This document shows positions 7,663 to 15,227 of a stretch of 23,065 bases of DNA, piece after piece (within the stretch, counting starts at the first letter, position 1; each line of letters opens with the position of its first letter). Made by a program: the position numbers and the translations under genes. The DNA is from Pseudomonadota bacterium. GTDB lineage: Bacteria; Pseudomonadota; Alphaproteobacteria; Sphingomonadales; Sphingomonadaceae. The notes below the pieces were generated by a model. The model did not search any database, had not been told where the DNA came from, and saw only the letters and a program-made list of their open reading frames with translations. Location: NCBI GenBank assembly GCA_023458055.1, contig JAEXAW010000038.1, positions 1-23,065 on the forward strand. The letters are read 5' to 3'.

Positions 7663-9538
7663 TTCCTTCCTCCTTATCTTTAAATTCTGTAGTAATTTCT
7701 TCCTTATATTTACCAAGCATCAATCCTTGATATTTAAATCTTCCTACCTTTTCATTAAATATAATCGGTGTTGGTATTTGTCTTTCTACTTTGTAGTCTG
7801 CTTTAAGTTTCCTAAGAAGAAATGAATGGCTAAGTTCTATCTTCTTCCAAGATTCATCAATCTTAAGCTTTCCATCCCAAGCCTCTGTAGAACCTAGAGA
7901 TTGACCAGATATAGCTGCGATAGCATTATCTTTTCCAATCATTGCTTGACCAGACTCAAGCCTAATAAGCACTGAGAAGTTGTTCATCGTCTTTTCCTGA
8001 AGTTTAGTTAGTGGATAAAAAAAATTTAGAATATGGTCACCACTTAAGTAGGTTTCTTTTGGAATGTGATGTTCTATTTTCGTATCATTGAAAACATAAG
8101 TAATAACTAGCCTTGTTGGTATTTCAATATTTTCAATAAAGTCTAATTCTTCTACTTCCTCTTTTTCGCTTGTGCCCTCTTGGGTATCAAACTTTGGAGG
8201 ATCGTAGGATTTTCCCTCTTCATTTAAAACCTCTACCTGTTTCTTGACCTTTCTTGATATCTTTCTAGTTTTTTCTTCAGTATCACAAATTATATTTAAC
8301 AAGATGGAGGCATTAAAAATTGCCTCCGTTTCTTTATTGGAGGCAAATTCTATACGAATTATTGGTGTATCTGTTGTAGAAAGACTAAAGGCAGAGTAAT
8401 TAGAATAGGCATAAACTACTAATTTTTCAGATTCAATTTGATTTAACAGTCCTACTATATTCTTATCATTCTTACTCTTAGCTTTAGATAAATATGGATT
8501 TTTTCCTACACCAAGAATTCTATGCTTGCTATTTATTTTATATTCTATGTCAGTGATAAGTCCTTCTATCTTTTCTTCTTCGTAAGAAATAGCTACCCTA
8601 TCCCCAACATCAAGGCTTGGGTCCCCTATTGTTACCATATCAAAAGGTGTGTGGTGAATTTTGCAAATTTCAGTAAGAAGTGCCTCACACATCCTTTTTC
8701 TTTTTTCTGGAAGTCCTAATTGCATCAGTGGATTTATCCCAAGATTCATAGTTAGTCCATCATCATTTTCTAAAGAGTAATATTCAGCTATTTTAGTCTT
8801 TGCATTTGTTGAGTTGATGGCTGTATATCTTGTTTTAAAATCTGATATTGACGAAGAAAATCTTTCTCTTGTTTTAATTTCAGTTGATATGCCTTCTGCA
8901 TACTTCTTTAAAACCAATTTCCCATCACGAGAGACCTGTGCAAAAGCACCCAGGGTTGATGCTATATAGTGAATAAAGTCTCTGTAGGTTTCTATATCGT
9001 GGTCTTGATAAATTGCTAAGACTTCTTCTCCATTTACAAAAGCTTTTACCTCATCTTCTGTCATACCTAGTTCTACCCTGCACTTCTCACATGATAATGT
9101 AAGTAATTCAAAAGCTGTGCCAAAGGTATCTGTTACTGGGAAGTTCTTATCAAATCTAAGCATATAGTCATAGCCTTTTAGTTCTAAAATCTTCTTAGAC
9201 CTATTTGCCTCAGTAACATCAAAGATTCCCATTGGTATGGTTTCTATCTTTTTATTCTCTAATTCTTGATGGTAAAAAAGTTCTAATTTGGAATCCTCTA
9301 AAGAATACCTATTTATATCTGAAAAAAGGCTAATTCCAAATTCTCCAGCATAAACTGTCCCTATTTCAAGTTCAGAAGATCCAGAGCATGAACGATGAAT
9401 GTATCCAGACCCTTTTAAAATATCCTTATTGGTAAATGGAATGATTGTTTCATCTTTTAAGATGATATTTCCCGTCCAGTAAAATTTACGAGAATTCTTT
9501 TTTACGACTGTTTTATATTCATTGCTTGTTGGATACAT
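7649..9538 (-). CDS. Tail hub/Tal-like baseplate protein
   Basis: This is a 629-residue tail protein starting MYPTSNEYK. The N-terminal part (residues about 1-330) resembles phage tail hub/Tal-type proteins: a beta-rich tip domain (SSELEIGTVYAGEFGISLF), an insert with DYMLRFDKNFPV, and a stretch ending IGDPSLDVGDRVAISYEEE, typical of the hub fold. The C-terminal half is less conserved, with an acidic linker (TQEGTSEKEEVEELDFIE) and a carbohydrate-binding-like beta region. It would close the tail tube and connect to the fibre. I place the start at the ATG at 9538, which overlaps the TAA of the upstream gene and has GGAGG seven bases before it. An upstream UUG-type start would add 11 residues without support. 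Confidence 0.8.
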   Translation of the reverse strand: MYPTSNEYKTVVKKNSRKFYWTGNIILKDETIIPFTNKDILKGSGYIHRSCSGSSELEIGTVYAGEFGISLFSDINRYSLEDSKLELFYHQELENKKIETIPMGIFDVTEANRSKKILELKGYDYMLRFDKNFPVTDTFGTAFELLTLSCEKCRVELGMTEDEVKAFVNGEEVLAIYQDHDIETYRDFIHYIASTLGAFAQVSRDGKLVLKKYAEGISTEIKTRERFSSSISDFKTRYTAINSTNAKTKIAEYYSLENDDGLTMNLGINPLMQLGLPEKRKRMCEALLTEICKIHHTPFDMVTIGDPSLDVGDRVAISYEEEKIEGLITDIEYKINSKHRILGVGKNPYLSKAKSKNDKNIVGLLNQIESEKLVVYAYSNYSAFSLSTTDTPIIRIEFASNKETEAIFNASILLNIICDTEEKTRKISRKVKKQVEVLNEEGKSYDPPKFDTQEGTSEKEEVEELDFIENIEIPTRLVITYVFNDTKIEHHIPKETYLSGDHILNFFYPLTKLQEKTMNNFSVLIRLESGQAMIGKDNAIAAISGQSLGSTEAWDGKLKIDESWKKIELSHSFLLRKLKADYKVERQIPTPIIFNEKVGRFKYQGLMLGKYKEEITTEFKDKEEGNAQG

Positions 9539-9900
9539 TAGTATTCCTCCAATGAAAAGGATACTTCCCACAATCCTTTATAAGAAGTATCTTTTATTAA
9601 TTTGACTTGAAACTTGTCTATATACATTTGTGACTCTTTTAGTTCTAGTGTTTCTGTATCTAAGTATTTGACTTTAAGATTAGACTTATTAGCAAGACCA
9701 CTCAGTGTCTTTACAAGCTTAGGACTACAAGAAAAACTTACAGAAATACTTGCTACTTTATTTCTAACAATATCCCTTTGAATAGTGCCTGCCTCTGTCT
9801 CTCCTCCGGTATCTGCCTCTATATCTCTAAACTCCAAATCATAAGAATTTGGTAGAGGTAGGTCTACTCCTTCAATAATTAAATATGATTGATATTTCAT
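9538..9900 (-). CDS. Small phage tail protein (about 120 residues)
   Basis: This 120-residue protein (MKYQSYLIIEGVDLPLPNSY...) has alternating short hydrophobic strands and ends FSLEEY. It lies between tape measure and hub, where Dit-like or small baseplate proteins are encoded. The pattern GVDLPLPNSYDLEFRDIEAD resembles a family of small siphophage tail proteins that I cannot name with certainty. The start has GGAGGTGTAGTCGTATA upstream. This Shine-Dalgarno belongs to the 3' end of the structured repeat at 9915-10001. A second GGAGGT with ATG, at the end of tape measure, may be the older start site of this gene. Confidence 0.75.
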   Translation of the reverse strand: MKYQSYLIIEGVDLPLPNSYDLEFRDIEADTGGETEAGTIQRDIVRNKVASISVSFSCSPKLVKTLSGLANKSNLKVKYLDTETLELKESQMYIDKFQVKLIKDTSYKGLWEVSFSLEEY

Positions 9901-9914
9901 TATACGACTACACC

Positions 9915-10001
9915 TCCATTCACTGCGTCGCTTTGCTCCTTGTTCATGGGGTGAGACTGCATCTGACCTACCAACAAAATCACAGATTTTGAGTTAGGTC
10001 A
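9915..10001 (-). repeat. Structured intergenic repeat, copy 2
   Basis: On the minus strand a TGACCTA/TAGGTCA outer stem (9995-10001 with 9964-9970) encloses a perfect inner hairpin, CAAAATC-TGT-GATTTTG (9975-9991). This is followed by CAGATG and a tail containing AAGGAGCAAAGCGACG and ATGGAGG, which leads into the start of the small tail gene. The outer stem, the 13-base GGTAGGTCAGATG and the AAGGAGC tail recur in copy 1 (16478-16574), while the inner hairpin has a different sequence. Confidence 0.75.
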
Positions 10002-13000
10002 TTATCTACCTCCACTCCTTAAATTCTTACGCATAGATGCATTAACAATAACTTCATCAAGGAGTGTGCCTCCAAGATAAACTGGGATGACTATATCTCC
10101 AGTATTTTCTGATTTAAAATTGATGTTTGCAAGTGCATCGGATATTTGTCTTCCTATATCAATGCCACTTACAGCAGATTCTTTATCATGTCCTCCAATA
10201 TCTAGAGATGATATATTGGGACTTAAAACCATATCGCTTGCCACATTTTCCATTGAAGATTGAACTAGTCTTCTGCTCTTTTCAATTCCCTTAGATAGAC
10301 CTTCCATAAAGTCCGGCATCCAAGATTCATAATCAATTAGTGGTCCAACATCTGGAACTGAAAAGTGCAAGTAAGACCTAATTGTTGATGCTACATTCGA
10401 TACTGCAGATGTAACGTTACTAATTGCACTTCTAATCCCTCTAGCAATTCCGTTAATCATATCTGCTCCCCATGTATAAGCTTGAGATGCCAAATTCTTA
10501 ATGTGATTAACTGCATTATTAAATCCATTTCTAATAGTGGACTGAATATTTGACATTGTCGATGAAATACTTGATCTCATGGAATTAAATGCAGACGATA
10601 CTGCTGACTTTGCGGTATTTACTGCAGATGAAATAGTCGACTTTATAGAATTCCAAGCAGATGAAACAAAGGATTTAATACTATTCATCGTTGATGATAT
10701 AAAGGTCTTTATCCCATTCCAGATTGATTCAAGAACTGTCTTAATAGAAGTCAAGATGGTCTCAATAGTCGCTTTTATATTGGTCCAGGATGTAGAAATA
10801 AATTCTCCAATGGCAGTGATGACTGTTGTTAAAAACTCTTTTAGTCCATTCCAAATAGTCTCTACTTTTACTTTAATTGCATCAAGAACTGTTGAAATTA
10901 AAGTCTTAATACCTTCCCAAGTAGTCCTGATAAACTCACCAACTGCTGTAAATACTTCTGTAGTTGTAGTTGAAATAGCTGTCCATATATTAGTAAAAGT
11001 AGTTTGAATTCCCGTCCATAGGCTTGTAAAGAATTCTCCTAAACTTTGCCATAGACTCTTTGCTCCCTCAATAAAGGTATTCCAAGATTCAGTTAGAAAG
11101 GTAGTTATAGATGTCCAGATAGTATTCCATCCTTCAGAAAGTCCATTCCATAGGTTGGCAAAGAAGTCCTTGATGCCTTTCCAAGTAGTCTTAACACCTT
11201 CAATAAATCCAGACCAGAATTCTGATAGAAAACTTGTGATTTCAGTCCAGGTACTTGTCCATGAATCAGATATCCCTTGCCATAGGTTTACGAAGAATTC
11301 TTTTATTCCATTCCAAATGGCAACAGTTGATTCCTTAATAGTTTCCCATATGGAGATGACCCCTTCTCTAAACCAGTCGCACTTCTTCCATAAAAGAACA
11401 AGACCAGCTATTACTGCACCAATAGCAATAGGAACAATCCCAATGGCTGATACTACTGCAGTAATTGCTGGTATAAGCGTACCTGTAAAGATTCCAACTA
11501 TCTTAGTTATTCCTCCTACTATTAGAGGTCCTTTGGTCATAATAGTTCCTATTGACCAGATAAGTTTTCCTACAATCATAAGAACTGGACCAAGAGCAGC
11601 TATAAAAAGACCGATACCTGCAATAATACCTTTTACTGGTCCTGGAAGTGCATTAAGTCCATTTACCAGTTTTGTTAATATATCTACTGATTTTCTAACA
11701 GCAGGCATTAAAAGTTCTCCAAAGGATATGGCTAATTCTTCTAAGGCAGATTGTAAAATCTTTAATTGACCAGCTAGGTTATCCTGCATAGTAGCAGCCA
11801 TTTTTTCTGCTGTTCCATCTGCATTATAGATTGCATCACTCAAACTATTGTAGTCTTTCTCACTGGCATTTATGATTGCCAACATTCCAGACATGGCATT
11901 TTTACCAAATATCATGGATGCTGCTTGTGCTTTTTGAGTTCCATCTAAATTGGCAAAGCCAACTCTAAAGGTGCTTAGAGTTTCATCAAGTGAAAGGCCC
12001 TGTACATCTTCAATAGATAATCCCAACATGGACATTCCATTAATAACTTCTTTAGTTGGTGATGCGAGTCTTGTTAGTCCAGACCTTAAAGCTGTCCCTG
12101 CTTGTGAGCCTTTTATTCCTGCGTTAGCCATTAAACCTATAGCTACTGCTGTATCTTCAACTGAATAGCCAAGTGTCCCAGCAATAGGTGCAGCATATTT
12201 GAAGGTTTCACCCATTAATGAAACATTGGTATTGGCATTAGATGATGCAGCAGCAAGAACATCAGCAAAGTGAGAAGAATCTTCTGCTTTTAAACCAAAG
12301 GCTGTAAGGGCATCTGTTACGATATCTGAAGTAGTAGCTAAGTCCTCACCACTAGCTGCAGCAAGGTTCATGACTCCTTCAATACCACTAATCATATCTT
12401 TACTTTTCCAACCAGCCATAGCCATGTAGTTCATAGCCTCTGCCGCTTCAGATGCTGAGAACTTTGTTTTGGCTCCCATTTCACGAGCCTTTTCCCTTAG
12501 GGCATCAAAGTCGGACCCTGTTGCACCAGATACTGCTTTTACCTTTGACATACCAGAATCAAAATCTGATGCAGTCTTTACAGCTGCTACTCCAAGACCT
12601 GCTACTGCAAGAGATACTGGCATCATTTTTCTTCCCACGTTTTCTATATTTTGCCCTGTGTTTTGCCATTTTTCTCCAGTAATAGCTATGTTTTGAAGAG
12701 TCTGATTTGTGGTTGCCCCTTGCCTTTCTAGAGATTTAAGGGCTTGTTCTGTTTCAATAATCTCTCGTTTAAGAGCATCATATTGCTCTTGTGAAATTCT
12801 ACCTTCTGCAAGAGCCTGTTCAGCTTGTTTTTGTGCCTCTTTTAAAGATGTTAATTTGTTCTTTGTTTCTTCCAAGGTTTGACCTAACAGCTTATGCTTT
12901 TGGGAGATAAGTTCAGTATTGCCAGGATCAAGTTTAAGAAGTTTGTTAACATCACGCAGTTCCGATTGAGTATGTTTTATTTCAGTATTTACTTGTTTTA

Positions 13001-13067
13001 GTGCAGTCTGTAATTTGGTAGTGTCTCCACCAATCTCAACAGTTATCCCTTTTATTCTATTTGCCAA
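10002..13067 (-). CDS. Tail tape measure protein, TP901 type
   Basis: This 1021-residue protein sets tail length and is threaded inside the tail tube. Residues about 1-130 are a coiled coil (repeated Gln/Lys/Glu heptads). Residues about 155-450 match the TP901 tape measure domain (ASDFDSGMSKVKAVSGATGS, then KFSASEAAEAMNYMAMAGW). Hydrophobic helices follow at about 470-560, then a long region with regularly spaced Trp (LWQGISDSW, LWNGLSEGW, LWTGIQTTF), which is the usual tape repeat. The end is FSVPDVGPLIDYESWMPDFM plus a glycine-rich tail, SGGR. Translation appears to start at UUG (13067) behind AAGGAGGTGAGATA. The gene is separated from its usual partner, the tail chaperone, by the 2-kb cargo block, and a terminator lies directly before it. 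Confidence 0.96.
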   Translation of the reverse strand: MANRIKGITVEIGGDTTKLQTALKQVNTEIKHTQSELRDVNKLLKLDPGNTELISQKHKLLGQTLEETKNKLTSLKEAQKQAEQALAEGRISQEQYDALKREIIETEQALKSLERQGATTNQTLQNIAITGEKWQNTGQNIENVGRKMMPVSLAVAGLGVAAVKTASDFDSGMSKVKAVSGATGSDFDALREKAREMGAKTKFSASEAAEAMNYMAMAGWKSKDMISGIEGVMNLAAASGEDLATTSDIVTDALTAFGLKAEDSSHFADVLAAASSNANTNVSLMGETFKYAAPIAGTLGYSVEDTAVAIGLMANAGIKGSQAGTALRSGLTRLASPTKEVINGMSMLGLSIEDVQGLSLDETLSTFRVGFANLDGTQKAQAASMIFGKNAMSGMLAIINASEKDYNSLSDAIYNADGTAEKMAATMQDNLAGQLKILQSALEELAISFGELLMPAVRKSVDILTKLVNGLNALPGPVKGIIAGIGLFIAALGPVLMIVGKLIWSIGTIMTKGPLIVGGITKIVGIFTGTLIPAITAVVSAIGIVPIAIGAVIAGLVLLWKKCDWFREGVISIWETIKESTVAIWNGIKEFFVNLWQGISDSWTSTWTEITSFLSEFWSGFIEGVKTTWKGIKDFFANLWNGLSEGWNTIWTSITTFLTESWNTFIEGAKSLWQSLGEFFTSLWTGIQTTFTNIWTAISTTTTEVFTAVGEFIRTTWEGIKTLISTVLDAIKVKVETIWNGLKEFLTTVITAIGEFISTSWTNIKATIETILTSIKTVLESIWNGIKTFISSTMNSIKSFVSSAWNSIKSTISSAVNTAKSAVSSAFNSMRSSISSTMSNIQSTIRNGFNNAVNHIKNLASQAYTWGADMINGIARGIRSAISNVTSAVSNVASTIRSYLHFSVPDVGPLIDYESWMPDFMEGLSKGIEKSRRLVQSSMENVASDMVLSPNISSLDIGGHDKESAVSGIDIGRQISDALANINFKSENTGDIVIPVYLGGTLLDEVIVNASMRKNLRSGGR

Positions 13068-13094
13068 TATCTCACCTCCTTAATTTTGAGCATC

Positions 13095-13124
13095 AAAAAA
13101 GCACCTACCATTTTGATAGATGCT
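13095..13124 (-). terminator. Terminator between cargo block 2 and tape measure
   Basis: On the minus strand a 10-bp stem (AGCATCTATC with GGTAGGTGCT, G-T pairs included) has loop AAAAT and is followed by six T. It ends the unit containing the toxin-antitoxin pair and the 57-residue membrane protein, but it also stands in the path of late phage transcription into tape measure. It is almost the same as the terminator at 21052-21078. Confidence 0.88.
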
Positions 13125-13139
13125 TATAGTCTTTAATAG

Positions 13140-13313
13140 TTATTTAGTGTTCTTCTCATTGGCGTATTTGCTACCACACCCTATACCAAAAAGCATAGAA
13201 CCAATTATCCACGCATACTCTGTTTTTCCAGTTTTATGTGACATGTATATTGATAATACGAGTGTGATGAATGCAATTATTGAGAGTATCAACCATAATT
13301 TCTTTTTTACCAT
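13140..13313 (-). CDS. 57-residue small membrane protein
   Basis: A short gene reads MVKKKLWLILSIIAFI and so on to KYANEKNTK and then TAA. After a basic start (MVKKK) there is one clear membrane helix (LWLILSIIAFITLVLSIYM, residues about 6-24), a short loop SHKTGKTEY, a second hydrophobic stretch (AWIIGSMLFGIGCG) and a charged end, so it probably spans the membrane twice. It begins 36 bases after the toxin stop and ends just before the shared terminator, so it is most likely the third gene of the toxin-antitoxin unit. The ribosome-binding site is weak (GATGGAA). The function is unknown. Small phage membrane proteins of this kind include exclusion proteins, but nothing specific supports that here. 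Confidence 0.6.
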   Translation of the reverse strand: MVKKKLWLILSIIAFITLVLSIYMSHKTGKTEYAWIIGSMLFGIGCGSKYANEKNTK

Positions 13314-13348
13314 TTAATTCCATCACTATCTTTTTAAATTCATCGTTG

Positions 13349-13627
13349 TTACTTAAATAATTCAGAGTGTGAGCCAGTCCTTACTAGAGATAATACTAAA
13401 ACCTCTTCTATTTTTTCATATATTAATAAAAAATCTGGCTCTATATGACATTCACGAGTCCCCTTGTAATTTCCCGTTAATGAATGGTCTCTATATCTTT
13501 CATCAAGAGTTTCATCTTCTGCTAATTTCTCGATAATTTCAAAGAGCTTTTCAATATCTTTTCCTTGTTTTTTAGCTTGCTTTAGGTCTTTTTTAAATCT
13601 TTTAGTAAACTTTATTTTATACTTCAA
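13349..13627 (-). CDS. yafQ: YafQ-family mRNA interferase toxin
   Basis: This 92-residue RelE-superfamily toxin cuts mRNA on the ribosome. The YafQ active-site set is in place: H48 (YRDHSLTG), H61 and D65 (CHIEPDF), H87 and F91 (RTGSHSELF), in the spacing known for E. coli YafQ. This indicates an active enzyme rather than a relic. It starts with UUG inside the 3' end of the antitoxin gene (11-base overlap), which favours translational coupling and lower toxin yield. It belongs to cargo block 2 inside the tail operon, and it would stabilise the prophage or act in phage defence. That function in the phage is inferred. Confidence 0.93.
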   Translation of the reverse strand: MKYKIKFTKRFKKDLKQAKKQGKDIEKLFEIIEKLAEDETLDERYRDHSLTGNYKGTRECHIEPDFLLIYEKIEEVLVLSLVRTGSHSELFK

Positions 13628-13889
13628 GGGCTTTCCTCAAGTCATCCATATTATCGTAAGCTCTGACGTTCTTATCTTTTGCTAGCATTCTTCCTTCTTC
13701 TATAGCTTTTATAGTTTCATCACTAGGAACATCAAGTTTTAAATCAAAGGGAATTCCACTTTCTCTAATGCTCGCCCTTAAAAACATGTTAATTGCAGTA
13801 GTCATATTTAAGCCTAAACTGGAATAGATTTTTTCTGCTGCTTCTTTTATTTCTTTATCTGTTCTTATATTCAAATTTGTTGTAGCCAT
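13617..13889 (-). CDS. dinJ: DinJ/RelB-family antitoxin
   Basis: This is a 90-residue antitoxin of the RelB/DinJ type. The N-terminal ribbon-helix-helix (TTNLNIRTDKEIKEAAEKIY..LGLNMTTAINMFL, residues 3-37) dimerises and binds the operator, followed by the conserved IRESGIPFDL. The C-terminal part (about 55-90) would wrap and neutralise the YafQ toxin encoded directly downstream. AAAGGAGATGATGAA precedes the ATG. A consensus promoter and an inverted repeat lie immediately upstream, so the pair should repress itself through this protein. Confidence 0.95.
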   Translation of the reverse strand: MATTNLNIRTDKEIKEAAEKIYSSLGLNMTTAINMFLRASIRESGIPFDLKLDVPSDETIKAIEEGRMLAKDKNVRAYDNMDDLRKALEV

Positions 13890-13910
13890 TTCATCATCTC
13901 CTTTGAGATT

Positions 13911-13965
13911 ATTATATGACTAAATTCGTGCGTAGTCAACACATTGTCATTATCTTGTGTGTTGA
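13911..13965 (-). promoter_or_regulatory. Promoter and operator of the DinJ/YafQ unit
   Basis: On the minus strand TTGACT (13934-13939) and TATAAT (13911-13916) are spaced by 17 bases, nearly a perfect sigma-A promoter. An inverted repeat, TCAACACA (13936-13943) with TGTGTTGA (13958-13965), overlaps the -35 box and is a likely binding site of the antitoxin dimer. Confidence 0.88.
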
Positions 13966-13973
13966 ATACGTTA

Positions 13974-14192
13974 TTACTCTTCGTTATAAACGTACTCCAA
14001 TAAATCACCTGGTTGACAATCAAGCTCTTTACAAATGCTAGCTAAAGTATTAAATCTAATACCTTTGGCCTTTCCTGTCTTTAATATTGATAAATTTGCT
14101 TCGGTTATTCCTATCCTTCCTGCGAGTTCTTTTGATGTCATATTTTTCTTTTTTAATACTTGATCCAGATTTATAATTATTTGATCCTTCAT
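13974..14192 (-). CDS. XRE-family helix-turn-helix regulator (YozG-like)
   Basis: This is a 72-residue single-domain regulator of the Cro/CI type. The helix-turn-helix is at residues about 14-50 (MTSKELAGRIGITEANLSIL and the following KTGKAKGIRFNTLASICKEL), and the protein ends with the family sequence DCQPGDLLEYVYNEE. Similar short regulators are usually paired with DUF2975 membrane proteins, exactly as here: the gene starts next to the stop of the DUF2975 gene. I prefer the ATG at 14192 over the UUG at 14198. It may bind the twin operators in front of the lipoprotein gene. Binding is inferred from position only. Confidence 0.87.
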   Translation of the reverse strand: MKDQIIINLDQVLKKKNMTSKELAGRIGITEANLSILKTGKAKGIRFNTLASICKELDCQPGDLLEYVYNEE

Positions 14193-14194
14193 TT

Positions 14195-14716
14195 TCAAAT
14201 TATACTTTCCGAATCTTCTTTTAAGGATTTTCCCGAATTAAATATCATCATTGATGAAAATGCTATAACCATCAAAATTATATTCGTTAAATAATCCTTA
14301 ATAGTTAAATTAAAAACACCGCTAATATTGTCCACTTTAAGATAATTGAAAACTAGCATAGAAATAATTTGACAAATCGTCAGAATTATAAGTGCTATTA
14401 ATATATCTCTCGAATATTTTGAATTTAAGTCTGAAAAATAATCTTCTTTCTCTAAATTCACTAAAATCTTCTCAAATTTATCCAATGAGAATCCAGCAAC
14501 AATGAATATCATAAGAGCACTCCAGCATGAATAAATAATAAAAGTAAGTGAAACCTCTTGTAAATTAAATTGTTGAGATTCTACTAAATGTATTACATCA
14601 TCTTTGAAAATTAGAGTTAATATACTCCCAAGCAATGTGAAGCCTGCTCCCAAATATGAAATATACCTTAAAATCTTAGATAATATAATCGCTATTTTGA
14701 AAATAAAACTCTTCAT
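14195..14716 (-). CDS. DUF2975 membrane protein
   Basis: This 173-residue protein has four hydrophobic segments: about 16-36 (YISYLGAGFTLLGSILTLIF), 53-77 (LTFIIYSCWSALMIFIVAGF), 108-128 (LIALIILTICQIISMLVFNY) and 147-165 (NIILMVIAFSSMMIFNSG). The loop with KFEKILVNLEKEDYFSD is the usual signature of the DUF2975/YoaS family. These proteins are of unknown function and are commonly encoded with a YozG-type regulator, as here. AGGAAAAG lies before the ATG. It sits in the middle of a three-gene unit, lipoprotein - DUF2975 - regulator. Confidence 0.85.
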   Translation of the reverse strand: MKSFIFKIAIILSKILRYISYLGAGFTLLGSILTLIFKDDVIHLVESQQFNLQEVSLTFIIYSCWSALMIFIVAGFSLDKFEKILVNLEKEDYFSDLNSKYSRDILIALIILTICQIISMLVFNYLKVDNISGVFNLTIKDYLTNIILMVIAFSSMMIFNSGKSLKEDSESII

Positions 14717-14738
14717 AACTTTTCCTCAACACTTTCGT

Positions 14739-15209
14739 TTATCTATTATCATCTACATCTTTCCATTCTTGTACTCTATCCTTCAAATAATTTAAATCTT
14801 CTTTAGAAAGTTCCCAGGTTAATGAAGATGGCATCAAGGGCATTCCCTCCATTGTAATATATGGATAATTTTCATAAATATAAAAATCTATCTTTGTAGC
14901 TTTTTTATCCTCTCTCTTGCTGGTTAATAAGAAGCGGTAAGACTCTATTGCATCATCTGGTATTTCTTTAAAATAATCGTCGAAGTTTTTATCATTAATA
15001 TTTTCTGCACTCATTCCTGTCAAATTACTAAAGTAGTCTAGAACTTCTTGTTCTTCTGTTTCTACAATTTTTTTATTGTTAGAATCAAATATTTCAATCT
15101 TTTCTTCTTTTTTACTACTTGTTTGTTCTGTTGTAGTATTTGGACTACAAGAAGTTAAAACTACAGAAAAAACAAGAAAAATAGCCATTATTAAAAATCT
15201 TTTTCTCAT
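14739..15209 (-). CDS. Secreted lipoprotein, cargo block 2
   Basis: This 156-residue protein starts MRKRFLIMAIFLVFSVVL and continues to a lipobox, LTSC (Cys at about residue 21), so the mature protein should be lipid-anchored outside the membrane. The mature part begins with a Ser/Thr/Lys-rich spacer (SPNTTTEQTSSKKEEK) and has a small domain of unknown family (VLDYFSNLTGMSAENINDKN). The ATG at 15209 is chosen over an upstream one because GGGGAGGATTATC precedes it. It is the first gene behind the promoter with twin operators. A phage-encoded lipoprotein next to the tape measure gene recalls superinfection-exclusion lipoproteins of other Gram-positive phages, but no direct similarity is claimed. 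Confidence 0.8.
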   Translation of the reverse strand: MRKRFLIMAIFLVFSVVLTSCSPNTTTEQTSSKKEEKIEIFDSNNKKIVETEEQEVLDYFSNLTGMSAENINDKNFDDYFKEIPDDAIESYRFLLTSKREDKKATKIDFYIYENYPYITMEGMPLMPSSLTWELSKEDLNYLKDRVQEWKDVDDNR

Positions 15210-15227
15210 GATAATCCTCCCCATTGA

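Noticed and set aside
11000..11360. Tandem repeats in the tape measure as a separate repeat element
   Set aside because: The spaced Trp motifs are the normal internal repeats of tape measure proteins.
10579..11769. Long plus-strand open frames opposite the tape measure gene
   Set aside because: They mirror the repetitive Trp/Ser-rich tape coding sequence, lack ribosome-binding sites and give low-complexity proteins. The minus-strand tape measure is certain.
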